Source of the DNA: Sphingomonas naasensis
GTDB taxonomy: Bacteria > Pseudomonadota > Alphaproteobacteria > Sphingomonadales > Sphingomonadaceae
Length of the DNA stretch: 64,000 nucleotides
Assembly (NCBI RefSeq): GCF_004792695.1
Contig: NZ_SRXU01000007.1
Coordinates: forward strand, 124,001-188,000
Direction: 5' to 3'
Positions 44,318-53,283 of the stretch are shown here, piece by piece. How positions within the stretch are numbered: position 1 is the stretch's first letter; every line of letters begins with the position of its first letter. Below the pieces are notes generated by a model, which made no database searches, was not told where the DNA came from, and saw only the letters and a program-made list of their open reading frames with translations. The position numbers and the translations under genes are program-made.

Positions 44318-46213
44318 TCAGCGAGGCTCGAGCAGCTTGTCGAGGCCAGCCTCTCCCGTGGCCGTCTTAACGAGGTGCGGATAGCGAAGCCCGCCATGAT
44401 AGTCGATGGCGACTTCGCGGTAGCGATCGCCGCTCTTGAGCAGCAGCTTGATCGGCTCCTTGCTGCCCTTCGCCTCCTTGACCGCCGTCTTCAATCGGTC
44501 GCCGGTATAGCCGCGGCCGTTCACCGCGACGATCTCGTCGCCGAGGTCGATGCCCGCGTTGAACGCCGGGCTGTCCCACGCAACGGTGCTGATCCCCTTT
44601 GAGCCGAGCGTCAGCCCGAGCGAATAGGCGAGGTCGACCGCCGACTTGGGCGTCGCCTTGTTGGGCTCCTCGGTATAGACCAGCTTGTAGCCGTTGCGCT
44701 CGAACCCGCCGAGCGGCGCGCGCTCCGAGACCTTGTTGACGCGCTGGTCGAGCAGCGCCCGCCAGTCATAGGGCTGGATCGCATTGAGCGTGCGGACGAC
44801 GTCGTCGAAAGTGTAGGTCACTTCGCCATAATCGCCGTCGCGGCCCTGGAAGAAGGCGCGGGCGAAATCGTCGATCGACCTGGTGCCCTTCGACTGCTCG
44901 CGCAGGATCGAATCGACTTCCATCCAGATCAGCAGGCCTTCGTTGTAATAATCCTCCGAGCGCTGCCAGCTCACCCAGCCCTTGGGCTGGCGCGCGGTGA
45001 TCACCGGATCGTTGGTGGTATCGCCCATCGGCCGCCACTCGCGCGCCTTGCGATTGTCGAGGCTGGCCATGATCGCCGCATAGGATTCGAGCGTGTCGGG
45101 CTTGCTCACCAGCCCCGAGCGCGTCTGGAAGACATAGCCCCAGAACTGCGTCTGGCCCTCATAGACCCAGAGCAGCGAGCCGCGCGTCGGGGTGCGGTAA
45201 TCGGGTGCCCAGAGATCGGCGCCGCGGCGATATTTGCCGTCCCAGCTATGCGTGTATTCATGCGGCAGCAGATCGCGGTCGCCCGCACCATCGGCCCATT
45301 TGGTGAAATAGCCCGGCGACACGCCGTTCTCCGAGCTGCGGTGATGCTCGAGCCCGATCCCGCCCAGCTCGTCGCTGATCGAAAGCAGGAAGTGGTAGTT
45401 GTCATATTGCTGCGAGCCCATCGTCTTGACCGCCTGCTCGACGAGCCGCTTGTGCGTGTCGATCTGCTCGGGCTTGGCCTCGAGCTCCTCCGGGCTGTCG
45501 GCGAACACGTCGAGCGTCACGCGCGGGCTGAGCGCGAACGGACGGTAGTAGCGGCCGGCGAGCACCGGCGAGTCGACCAGCACTTCGTAATTGGTCTTTT
45601 CGTAGCTGTAGGTCGAACCGGTCGCCCTGGACGGGAGGCCCGATGCCGCCGACCAGCCCTCGGGATACTTCACTTTGGCCTGCACCGGGATGCGGCGGAC
45701 GAAATAGCCGGCCGGGTAGAGGCTCATCGAATTGAACTGCAGGCTCATCATCGCCGGCGTCATCACGATGCGGCCCTGGTTGGGAACCGTCGCCGAGGCG
45801 AACTGGAATTCGAGGTCGAGTTTCTTCGCGCCCGCCGGCACGTCGATATGGAAGGCGAAGACGTCGACCGGGTCGCGCTTCCACGCCACCGGCTTGCCAT
45901 TGGCGCTGATCTGCAGGCCGGTCAGCTTCTCGATCTCGCCGCGCGGGCCGTGCTTGCCCTGCAGCCACTTCGGATAGAGCAGCACCATATGGCCGCTCTT
46001 CACCACCGGGATGGTCTGCTTCACCCGGAAGATGCCGCGCTGGGTGTCGGTCGCGTCGATGTCGAGCAGCATCGTGCCGGGATAGGCGATGTCGCGCGCC
46101 TCGGGGATCGTGTCGACATGGGGCGCCGGCTGCGGCGCGGAGTTCTGCGCAAGGGCGGGAGCGGTGGAAGCGGTGGCGAGGAGCAAGGCGGCGTAGGACA
46201 GCGCACGGAGCAT
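44318..46213 (-). CDS. Secreted M61-family aminopeptidase with C-terminal PDZ domain
   Basis: A 631-residue exported zinc peptidase of the glycyl-aminopeptidase family. A signal peptide (MLRALSYAALLLATASTAPALAQ) leads into an N-terminal beta domain. The zinc site LLPHEYTHSWDGKYRRG (HExxH) lies at about 310-325, with a gluzincin-type downstream Glu in YNEGLLIWMEVD. The PDZ domain is at about 525-620 (GLTLGSKGISTVAWDSPAFN). An ATG at 46228 exists without a Shine-Dalgarno; GAGG nine bases before the ATG at 46213 decides the start. Confidence 0.92.
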   Translation of the reverse strand: MLRALSYAALLLATASTAPALAQNSAPQPAPHVDTIPEARDIAYPGTMLLDIDATDTQRGIFRVKQTIPVVKSGHMVLLYPKWLQGKHGPRGEIEKLTGLQISANGKPVAWKRDPVDVFAFHIDVPAGAKKLDLEFQFASATVPNQGRIVMTPAMMSLQFNSMSLYPAGYFVRRIPVQAKVKYPEGWSAASGLPSRATGSTYSYEKTNYEVLVDSPVLAGRYYRPFALSPRVTLDVFADSPEELEAKPEQIDTHKRLVEQAVKTMGSQQYDNYHFLLSISDELGGIGLEHHRSSENGVSPGYFTKWADGAGDRDLLPHEYTHSWDGKYRRGADLWAPDYRTPTRGSLLWVYEGQTQFWGYVFQTRSGLVSKPDTLESYAAIMASLDNRKAREWRPMGDTTNDPVITARQPKGWVSWQRSEDYYNEGLLIWMEVDSILREQSKGTRSIDDFARAFFQGRDGDYGEVTYTFDDVVRTLNAIQPYDWRALLDQRVNKVSERAPLGGFERNGYKLVYTEEPNKATPKSAVDLAYSLGLTLGSKGISTVAWDSPAFNAGIDLGDEIVAVNGRGYTGDRLKTAVKEAKGSKEPIKLLLKSGDRYREVAIDYHGGLRYPHLVKTATGEAGLDKLLEPR

Positions 46214-46339
46214 GTAGGGCGACCTCATCGGAGGAAGGGGATGGCGGCTCTTAGGCCTTTGGATTGCCGACGGTAAAGAGGCGCTCGCGCGCCGCGTCCT
46301 TCACGGCTCGCTAACCATTGCGGGCTAGATGTTTCGGCC

Positions 46340-47671
46340 ATGTATCACGACCCCGCATTGGCCCGCGCCAAGGCCGATCCGCGTCCGCGCTCGGCGGTGA
46401 GCAGCGGCGTCGGGCTCGCCGGGCTGGCGGGGATGACCGGCTGGGTCGTCGTCGCGCACTGGTTCGGGATGAACGGGCCCTATGCCGCGCTGGTCAACGT
46501 CGCCGCCTGCGCGCTGCCGATGGTGCTCTGGTCACTCCTGGTCGACAAGGTCCACCGCAATCCCACCACCGGGATCGATTGGTCGCGCGCGCGGCCATGG
46601 CGCGAGACGCTCGATGTCTCGATCACCAAGCTCACCGGGCTGTGGCTCACCTGGGGCGCGATCGCCGCGATCTATGTGCTGAGCCGGGTGTGGAGCGAGA
46701 CGCGCTACGCCAATTATCCCTTCGCGATGTCGTGCTTCCTCGCCGCGGCGCCGGTGCTGTTCGTGCTGTCGGTGCCCTATGTCCTCTGGCTCGACCGGCG
46801 GCTGACGGAGCCGCGCGACGGCGCCTGGTCGCTCGGCGCGTGGGCGATGGGCGCCGAGGGCTGGAACGCCGAGGCCATCTTCAACCATCTGCGCAGCTGG
46901 GCGGTGAAGGCGTTCTTCCTCGCCTTCATGGTCGCGATCGTGCCGCCGGGCTTCGCCGAGTTCGTCTCGATCGATCCGCGCGCGGTGCTGCGCAATCCGG
47001 TCGACCTCGCGATGTACTGCGTCACCTTCATGTTCGTGATCGACGTCGCCTTCGCCACCGCGGGCTATATCCTCACCTTCCGTCCGCTCGATTCGCACAT
47101 CCGCACCGCCAATCCCTATGCGGCGGGCTGGACCGCGGCGCTGATCTGCTACCCGCCCTTCCTGCTGATGGGGGAGGGTGGTCCGCTCGACTATCACGAG
47201 GGCAGCGCCGACTGGTCGTACTGGCTCGGAAACTATCCCTGGGTGCTGCCGGTGCTCGGCGCGGTGCTGGTTGCGCTGACCGCGATCTATGCCTGGGCGA
47301 CGATCGCGTTCGGGCTGCGCTTCTCCAATCTCACCCATCGCGGCATCCTGACCCACGGCCCCTATGCCTGGAGCCGTCACCCTGCCTATCTGTCGAAGAA
47401 CCTCTTCTGGTGGCTCTCGACCATGCCGTTCCTCGCCACCACCGGCTGGCACGACGCTGTCCGCAACGCCGCGGTGATGGCCTGCGTCAGCGGCGTCTAC
47501 TACTGGCGCGCGCGCACCGAGGAGCGCCATCTCGGCAGCGATCCGGCCTATCAGGAATATTCGGCGTGGATGGCGCGCAACGCGCCGGTTCCGCGGCTGT
47601 TTGCGCGGCTAAAATCCTCCGTCACCCCGGCCGCAGTGCCGGGGTCCACCGGGAGGACGGCGAGCAGCTAG
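46340..47671 (+). CDS. Isoprenylcysteine carboxyl methyltransferase (ICMT)-like membrane protein
   Basis: A 443-residue protein with about ten helices. The C-terminal ICMT/PEMT-type catalytic core has GILTHGPYAWSRHPAYLSKN and TEERHLGSDPAYQEYSAWM, which bind SAM and the membrane substrate. Bacterial members methylate unknown targets. The last 18 or so residues (SSVTPAAVPGSTGRTASS) are encoded by a REP-like repeat, so the original stop has apparently been lost or replaced. Confidence 0.85.
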   Translation: MYHDPALARAKADPRPRSAVSSGVGLAGLAGMTGWVVVAHWFGMNGPYAALVNVAACALPMVLWSLLVDKVHRNPTTGIDWSRARPWRETLDVSITKLTGLWLTWGAIAAIYVLSRVWSETRYANYPFAMSCFLAAAPVLFVLSVPYVLWLDRRLTEPRDGAWSLGAWAMGAEGWNAEAIFNHLRSWAVKAFFLAFMVAIVPPGFAEFVSIDPRAVLRNPVDLAMYCVTFMFVIDVAFATAGYILTFRPLDSHIRTANPYAAGWTAALICYPPFLLMGEGGPLDYHEGSADWSYWLGNYPWVLPVLGAVLVALTAIYAWATIAFGLRFSNLTHRGILTHGPYAWSRHPAYLSKNLFWWLSTMPFLATTGWHDAVRNAAVMACVSGVYYWRARTEERHLGSDPAYQEYSAWMARNAPVPRLFARLKSSVTPAAVPGSTGRTASS

Positions 47672-47728
47672 AGCCGCTTGCCTTTCGATATAGACTTAGT
47701 GGATCCCGGCACTTCGGCCGCGATGACG
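47620..47728. repeat. Extragenic palindrome pair (CGTCACCCCGGCC type), partly coding
   Basis: The left unit starts CGTCACCCCGGCCGCAGTGC at 47620 and continues CGGGGTCCACCGGGAGG; the right unit GGATCCCGGCACTTCGGCCG with CGATGACG ends at 47728. The left unit is read as the C-terminus of the ICMT-like protein. Related units are at 49956-50065 and 54079-54107. Confidence 0.82.
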
Positions 47729-47754
47729 AAATCCAGGTTGGCGTGAACGCGAGG

Positions 47755-49128
47755 CTAGAACTTCGCCTCTTCGTACACCCGGCTGATATCGCCGCCCCAA
47801 TCGCCGTTGAACCGGTCGAGCAGGATTTGCGCGGGCACCCGGCCGGTGCGGACGATCTCGCGCAGCGGATCGAGGAAGCCGCTCTCATTGTCGCCCGAGG
47901 CGTTGAGCCGGCCGCGGGCGTTGAGCCCCGACGCGGCGATGTCGAGCACTTCGCCGGCGATGTCCTTGAGCTTGCCGCCGCCGGGGATCGGCGCGTCGAG
48001 CGCCAGCTTCGGCACCGCGCTCCGCAGCGCCTCGCGCTCCTCCATCGACCAGCCCTTGACCAGCTCCCACGCCGCGTCGAGCGCGGCATCGTCGTAGAGC
48101 AGCCCGACCCAGAAGGCCGGCAGCGCGCAGATCCGGCCCCAGCGCCCGCCATCGGCGCCGCGCATCTCGAGAAACTGCTTCATCCGCACTTCGGGGAAGG
48201 CGGTCGACAAGTGGTCCGCCCAATCGTCGATCGTCGGCTTGTGGCCGGGATAGGCGGGCAGCTTTCCTTCGAGAAAGTCGCGGAAGCTCTGCCCGGCGGC
48301 GTCGATATATTCGCCGTCGCGATAGACGAAGTACATCGGCACATCGAGCGCATAGTCGGTATAGCGCTCATAGCCGAAGCCGCCTTCGAAGACGAAGGGC
48401 AGCATGCCGGTGCGCGCGGGATCGGTGTCCGACCAGATATGGCTGCGGAAGCTGAGAAAGCCGTTGGGCTTGCCCTCGGTGAAGGGCGAGTTGGCGAACA
48501 GTGCGGTCGCCAGCGGCTGGAGCGCCAGCCCGACGCGGAACTTCTTCGCCATGTCGGCTTCGCTGGCATAATCGAGATTGACCTGGATCGTGCAGGTCCG
48601 CAGCATCATGTCGAGCCCGAGGTTGCCGACGCGCGGCATGTGGCTGAGCATGATCTTGTAGCGGCCCTTGGGCATGATCGGCAGCTCGGCGCGCGTCTTG
48701 TCGTGCCACATGCCGAGCCCGAGAAAGCCAACACCGAGCTGGTCGCCCACCGCCTTGACCTGCTTGAGGTGGCGCCCCGCCTCGGCGCAGGTCTCGTGGA
48801 GATTGTCGAGCGGCGCGCCCGAGAGCTCGAACTGGCCGGCCGGCTCGAGGCTGATCGTGCCGTCGGGGCCCGAGAGCGCGATCACCTTGCCGCGCTCCTC
48901 GACCGGCTTCCAGCCATAGCTGGTCAGCGCCATCAGGAGGTCGCGGATGCCGCCGGGCTCGTCATAGCTCGGCGCGTGATGGTCCCTGGTCGAAAAGACG
49001 AACTTCTCGTGCTCGGTGCCGATCCGCCAGCGGTCCCTGGGCTTCTCGCCGCGCGCGAAATAGTCGACGAGCTGGGCCCGGTCCTCGATGACCGCTGCGT
49101 TGCTGTTCGAAACGGTCTTCGTGCTCAT
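47755..49128 (-). CDS. gshA: Glutamate-cysteine ligase (alphaproteobacterial/plant type)
   Basis: A 457-residue enzyme for the first step of glutathione synthesis. The family pattern is clear: RWRIGTEHEKFVF with active-site Glu residues, SLEPAGQFELSGAPLDNLH, GKPNGFLSFRSHIWSDTDPA and RTGMLPFVFEGGFGYERYTD. It matches the plant-like GCL class rather than enterobacterial GshA. The N-terminal segment is short, without a transit sequence. It is followed by a REP unit. Confidence 0.94.
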   Translation of the reverse strand: MSTKTVSNSNAAVIEDRAQLVDYFARGEKPRDRWRIGTEHEKFVFSTRDHHAPSYDEPGGIRDLLMALTSYGWKPVEERGKVIALSGPDGTISLEPAGQFELSGAPLDNLHETCAEAGRHLKQVKAVGDQLGVGFLGLGMWHDKTRAELPIMPKGRYKIMLSHMPRVGNLGLDMMLRTCTIQVNLDYASEADMAKKFRVGLALQPLATALFANSPFTEGKPNGFLSFRSHIWSDTDPARTGMLPFVFEGGFGYERYTDYALDVPMYFVYRDGEYIDAAGQSFRDFLEGKLPAYPGHKPTIDDWADHLSTAFPEVRMKQFLEMRGADGGRWGRICALPAFWVGLLYDDAALDAAWELVKGWSMEEREALRSAVPKLALDAPIPGGGKLKDIAGEVLDIAASGLNARGRLNASGDNESGFLDPLREIVRTGRVPAQILLDRFNGDWGGDISRVYEEAKF

Positions 49129-49186
49129 CCGCGGGCCTTTAGCTGCGCGCGATGACCCGCGCCAGTGGCAATTTCATACCGTTCGG

Positions 49187-49927
49187 TCACCAATCGCCAA
49201 CCGCGCCCATCCAAAGACTTACGGCCGCCGCAGCGGCGGTTTCGGCGCGCAGGATGCGCGGGCCGAGCGCGATGCCGACGGCCTGCGGATGCGCGCGGAT
49301 CGCGTCGCGTTCCTCCGGGTCGAACCCGCCCTCGGGGCCGATCAGGATCGCGGCGGGGCCCGGCCGCGCGCGCATCGCCTCCAGCGCGGGAAGTCCGCCG
49401 GTCTCGTCGGCGAAGAACAGCGCCCGCTCCGCCGGCCAGTCGCGCAGCAGCGCGAGGAGCTTGACCGGCTCGACCAGCTCGGGAAGCGCAGTGCGCCCGC
49501 ATTGCTCGGCGGCCTCGATCATGTGGCTGCGCAGCCGCTCGAGGTTGAGCTTGTCGACCACCGCGCGGCGGGTGAGCACCGGCGCCACCCGCTCGACGCC
49601 CAGCTCGCACGCCTTCTCGACCACCCAGTCGATCCGGCCCTTCTTGATCGGTGCGGCGCATAGCCACAGATCGGGCACCGCCTCGCGCTCGCGCAGCTTG
49701 CCCGAGACGTCGAGGACGAGGTCGCGCTTGCCGATCGCCTGCGCGACGCCGAGCCATTCGCCGGTGACGTCGTCGAACAGCTTGACCGGATCGCCGGCCT
49801 TCATCCGCATCACCTGGATCAGATAATGCGCCGGCGCCCCGTCGATGCGCAGCGGCCCGGGGGCGAGGGGGGTCTCGACGAACAGGCGCGGGGTGGATTG
49901 CGGCGGCCAGGCGGGGGTTGCGGGCAT
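49187..49927 (-). CDS. rsmE: 16S rRNA (uracil-1498-N3)-methyltransferase
   Basis: A 246-residue SPOUT-class methyltransferase. The N-terminal PUA-like part (RLFVETPLAPGPLRIDGAPA, HYLIQVMRMKAGD) precedes the knotted SAM site with LIGPEGGFDPEERDAI and LGPRILRAETAAAAA. It modifies U1498 in the 30S decoding centre. It is upstream of gshA in the same direction, 58 bases apart. Confidence 0.96.
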   Translation of the reverse strand: MPATPAWPPQSTPRLFVETPLAPGPLRIDGAPAHYLIQVMRMKAGDPVKLFDDVTGEWLGVAQAIGKRDLVLDVSGKLREREAVPDLWLCAAPIKKGRIDWVVEKACELGVERVAPVLTRRAVVDKLNLERLRSHMIEAAEQCGRTALPELVEPVKLLALLRDWPAERALFFADETGGLPALEAMRARPGPAAILIGPEGGFDPEERDAIRAHPQAVGIALGPRILRAETAAAAAVSLWMGAVGDW

Positions 49928-49955
49928 GCCGTTCCCTAACGTGCGCCACCTCTTC

Positions 49956-50065
49956 CGTCACCCCGGCCGAAGTGCCGGGGTCCACCGAAAGGCAAGAGGA
50001 TGGGCAAGCGGCGAGAGGGATCCGCCGGCGGCAGGGTGGACCCCGGCGCTTCGGCCGGGGTGACG
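49956..50065. repeat. Extragenic palindrome pair (CGTCACCCCGGCC type)
   Basis: Left: CGTCACCCCGGCCGAAGTGC with CGGGGTCCACC. Right: GGTGGACCCCGGCGCTTCGG with CCGGGGTGACG. The right arm ends at 50065, one base before the stop codon of the EF-hand gene on the opposite strand. It is probably used as its transcript end. Confidence 0.85.
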
Positions 50066-50066
50066 A

Positions 50067-50852
50067 TCAAGGAATATCCTGCCGCGCGCCTTTATCGCCA
50101 CGCGGCGGCCGGCCGCCAAAGCCGCGCAGCTTGGGCAGCTCGCTCTTCTCGAGTCTGCCGTCGTGGTTGGCGTCGAGCATCGCGAAGCGCGCCGATGCCG
50201 CCTTGGCGAACTCGGCGGGATCGACGCCGCGGTTGAGGTTGCGATCGGCGACGGTCACCGGCTCGGGATAGTCGAGATAGCCGAAGCGCGCCGCGCCCTG
50301 CTTCATGCCGAGGCTGCGATCCGCCCCGCCGCGCGGACCGTCGCCATCGCCGCCGGCCCCGCGCGGACCGTCACCGCCCGGGCCGCCACCGCCGCCCGGC
50401 GGACCGCCGCGACGCCCGCCAGGACCGCGGCCGCGCCCGCCGCCGCCACCGCCCGGTCCGCCGCCGAAGCCGCTGGTGCGGATCTCGGGCGCGAGCACGG
50501 TCTCGTAGCGTTCGATATCGTCGGGATCGATCTCGCCGTCCTTGCGCTGGTCGAGCGCCGCGAAGAAGCGCGCGGCATCGGCGAGCATTTCCTCCTCGCT
50601 CAGCTTGCCGTCGTGATCGGTGTCGGCGCCGTCGAACCAGGCGTCGTGCGGCGCGGGGCCGTCGGGCGTGCCGCGAAACGGCTCGCCCATCGGGCTGATG
50701 AACAAGGGGCCGCGCGGACGCACGCCGATCCCCGGCGGCGGGCCGTCGGGCCGCCAGTCGCCCGGCGGGGCGGCTTCCGGCGGGCCGTCCTGCGCCATCG
50801 CGCTGCCGGTTCCGGCCAGCAGGATCAGACTCCCCAACAAGATTGCACGCAC
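50067..50852 (-). CDS. Exported EF-hand calcium-binding protein with Gly/Arg-rich linker
   Basis: A 261-residue protein from GTG 50852 (GGGAGG ribosome site upstream). A signal peptide (RAILLGSLILLAGTGSAMAQ) is followed by four EF-hand loops: DTDHDGKLSEEE, DQRKDGEIDPDD, DRNLNRGVDPAEF (degenerate) and DANHDGRLEKSE. A strongly biased linker of about 50 residues (Gly, Pro, Arg) separates the pairs. It should act as a periplasmic or surface calcium-binding protein; no enzyme domain is visible. Confidence 0.85.
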   Translation of the reverse strand: MRAILLGSLILLAGTGSAMAQDGPPEAAPPGDWRPDGPPPGIGVRPRGPLFISPMGEPFRGTPDGPAPHDAWFDGADTDHDGKLSEEEMLADAARFFAALDQRKDGEIDPDDIERYETVLAPEIRTSGFGGGPGGGGGGRGRGPGGRRGGPPGGGGGPGGDGPRGAGGDGDGPRGGADRSLGMKQGAARFGYLDYPEPVTVADRNLNRGVDPAEFAKAASARFAMLDANHDGRLEKSELPKLRGFGGRPPRGDKGARQDIP

Positions 50853-50970
50853 GCTTCGCCTCCCGCGATTGAACCCGGCAAGCGCCCTGCAGGCGATTTG
50901 TCGCCGGAATATGCCGCAATGTTGCAATCGCCGGCTTGATCTTTGCCCGGCCAGCACGAAGGACGGTGCG

Positions 50971-51891
50971 ATGGCCGCCGCACCCGAAATCGTCCCCGAC
51001 ACCGAGCATCGCGGATTGGTCGGATTGCTGCCTCCGACGCTGCGCGCCTATGCGCTGCTCGCGCGCTTCGATCGGCCGATCGGCTGGTGGCTGCTGTTCT
51101 GGCCGGGCGCGTGGTCGATCGCGCTCGCCGGCAAGGCCGTCGAATGGTGGGACATGCTCCTGTGGTTTCTGCTCGGCAGCATCGCGATGCGCGGCGCGGG
51201 CTGCGTCTATAACGACATCGTCGATCGCGATCTCGATCGCCAGGTCGCGCGCACCGCCAGCCGCCCGCTCGCCAGCGGCGCGGTGTCGCTCAAGGCGGCA
51301 TGGGCGTGGCTGGTGTCGCTCTGCCTGATCGGCCTCGTCGTGCTGCTCCAGCTCAGCCTGATCGGCGCCATCGTCGCGCTCGCCAGCCTCGCGCTGGTCG
51401 CCGCCTATCCGTTCATGAAGCGGATCACCTGGTGGCCGCAGGCGTGGCTCGGGCTCGTCTTCTCCTGGGCGGCGCTGGTCGGCTGGGCGCAGTTCGGGCT
51501 CAAGCCCTGGGGCTGGCATCCGGGGCTGCTCCTCTATGCCGGCTGCATCTTCTGGGTGATCGGCTACGACACGATCTACGCGCTGCAGGATGTCGAGGAC
51601 GACGCGCTGGTCGGGGTGCGCTCCTCGGCGCGCCGGCTCGGCGGCCATGTCCGCGCCGGTGTCGCGGGCTTCTATGCGCTCGCCCTGGCGCTGTGGGGGG
51701 CGGCGCTCTGGCAGCTCCGCCCCGATCCGGTCGCGCTCGCGACGCTGCTGCCGATGGCGCTGCACCTGTTCTGGCAGCTGGCCACGCTCGTGCCCGCCGA
51801 CGGCGCCAATGCGCTCCATCGCTTCCGCTCGAACCGCAATGCCGGGCTGCTGATGTTCGCGGCCTGCTTCGTGGTCGGCCAGACAGTTTGA
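50971..51891 (+). CDS. ubiA: 4-hydroxybenzoate polyprenyltransferase
   Basis: A 306-residue inner-membrane prenyltransferase of ubiquinone synthesis. The two Asp-rich, Mg-binding motifs are NDIVDRDLDRQVART (about 78-92) and YDTIYALQDVEDDALVG (about 199-215), with eight or nine helices around them. The N-terminus RAYALLARFDRPIGWWLLFWPGAW fits UbiA. The frame is open upstream, but the ATG at 50971 gives the right length. Confidence 0.95.
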   Translation: MAAAPEIVPDTEHRGLVGLLPPTLRAYALLARFDRPIGWWLLFWPGAWSIALAGKAVEWWDMLLWFLLGSIAMRGAGCVYNDIVDRDLDRQVARTASRPLASGAVSLKAAWAWLVSLCLIGLVVLLQLSLIGAIVALASLALVAAYPFMKRITWWPQAWLGLVFSWAALVGWAQFGLKPWGWHPGLLLYAGCIFWVIGYDTIYALQDVEDDALVGVRSSARRLGGHVRAGVAGFYALALALWGAALWQLRPDPVALATLLPMALHLFWQLATLVPADGANALHRFRSNRNAGLLMFAACFVVGQTV

Positions 51892-51936
51892 CCCCGCCGC
51901 TTTGACGTCGGGGGCGCGGCTCCCTAAGTCGCTGCG

Positions 51937-53283
51937 ATGCTGACCGAGTCCCAGGCCTGTGCGCGCGTCCACGACATCGTCGATCGGGCCCGCGCGGCGG
52001 GCGCCGACGCTTCCGACGCGGTTTTCGCCGCCGATCGCTCGCTCTCGGTGTCGGTGCGGATGGGCGCGCTCGAGGACGTCGAGCGTTCGGAGAGCGAGGA
52101 GCTCGGGCTGCGCGTCTTTGTCGGGCGCCGTTCGGCGAGCGTCTCGACCTCGGACCTCGGCAGCGAGTCGCTCGATGCGCTGGTCGAGCGCGCGCTCGCG
52201 ATGGCGCGCGAGGCGCCCGAGGACAAATGGGCCGGACTCGCGCCGCAGGAGCGGCTGATGCACGGCAGCGCGCCGCTACTCGATCTCGACGACGGCGCGA
52301 ACGAGCCGCCCGAGGCGCTCAAGGCGCGCGCTTTGGCCGCGGAGGAGGCGGCGCGCGGGGTGGCCGGCGTGACCAACAGCGAAGGCGCCGGCGCGGGCGC
52401 CAGCCGCGCGCTCGTCGCGATCGCCACCAGCCACGGCTTCACCGGCGCCTATGCCCAGACCAGCCACGGCCTCTCGGCCAGTGTGCTCGCCGGCAGCGGC
52501 GGCGCGATGGAGCGCGACCATGCCCATCACAGCGCGCGCCACGCGGCGCTGCTCGATGCGCCCGAAGTGATCGGCCGGCTCGCCGGCGAGCGCGCGGTGG
52601 CGCGGCTCGATCCGGTCAAGGTGCCCAGCGGCGCGATGCCGGTGGTGTTCGATCGCCGCGTCTCCGCGGGCCTCGTCGGCCACATGCTCGGCGCGATCTC
52701 GGGGGCGGCGATCACCCGCAAGACCAGCTTCCTGCTCGATTGCCTCGGCAAGCAGATCTTCGCGAGGGGCGTGACGATCTGCGACGATCCGCACCGTCCG
52801 CGCGGGCTGCGCTCGCGTCCGTTCGACGGCGAGGGGTTGCCGGTGCTGCCGCTCAAGCTGATCGATCAGGGCATGCTCGAAACCTGGCTGCTCGACAGCG
52901 CCTCGGCGCGCCAGCTCGGGCTCGAGCCCACCGGCCATGCCGCACGCGGCGGCGCCGGCGCGCCAGGCGTGGCGCCGAGCAACCTCTATATGCAGCCCGG
53001 CAGCATCCCGCCCGAGACTTTGGTCGGCGAGATCGATCGCGGCATCCTCGTCACCGAGCTGATCGGGCAGGGCGTCAACGCCGTCACCGGGGATTACAGC
53101 CGCGGCGCGGCCGGCTTCCTGATCGAGAAGGGCGAGATCACCCGCGCGGTTTCCGAGATCACCATCGCAGGCAACCTCAAGGACATGTTCCTCGCGCTCA
53201 CCCCGGCCAACGACCTCGAGTTCCGCTACGGGATCAACGCGCCGACCCTGCGCATCGACGGGATGACGGTCGCCGGTGAATAA
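51937..53283 (+). CDS. pmbA: TldD/PmbA-family metalloprotease subunit (TldE)
   Basis: A 448-residue cytosolic protein of the TldE/PmbA branch: SEELGLRVFVGRRSASVSTS at about 45-65, GSGGAMERDHAHHSARH, and a C-terminus with GASPxx-like GAPGVAPSNLYMQPGSIPPE and VTGDYSRGAAGFLIEKGEI. TldD, the HExxxH-bearing partner, forms the active heterodimer; TldE itself lacks the zinc motif, as here. The pair degrades or matures peptides such as microcins. The gene overlaps the next by eight bases. Confidence 0.93.
   Translation: MLTESQACARVHDIVDRARAAGADASDAVFAADRSLSVSVRMGALEDVERSESEELGLRVFVGRRSASVSTSDLGSESLDALVERALAMAREAPEDKWAGLAPQERLMHGSAPLLDLDDGANEPPEALKARALAAEEAARGVAGVTNSEGAGAGASRALVAIATSHGFTGAYAQTSHGLSASVLAGSGGAMERDHAHHSARHAALLDAPEVIGRLAGERAVARLDPVKVPSGAMPVVFDRRVSAGLVGHMLGAISGAAITRKTSFLLDCLGKQIFARGVTICDDPHRPRGLRSRPFDGEGLPVLPLKLIDQGMLETWLLDSASARQLGLEPTGHAARGGAGAPGVAPSNLYMQPGSIPPETLVGEIDRGILVTELIGQGVNAVTGDYSRGAAGFLIEKGEITRAVSEITIAGNLKDMFLALTPANDLEFRYGINAPTLRIDGMTVAGE

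Noticed and set aside
46318..49155. A 945-codon plus-strand open frame across the ICMT and gshA genes
   Set aside because: It crosses two well-supported genes in other frames or strands and translates to low-complexity Arg/Ala/Asp-rich sequence.
50371..52263. A 630-codon minus-strand frame through ubiA and pmbA
   Set aside because: It is a shadow of two recognised genes and contains no domain.
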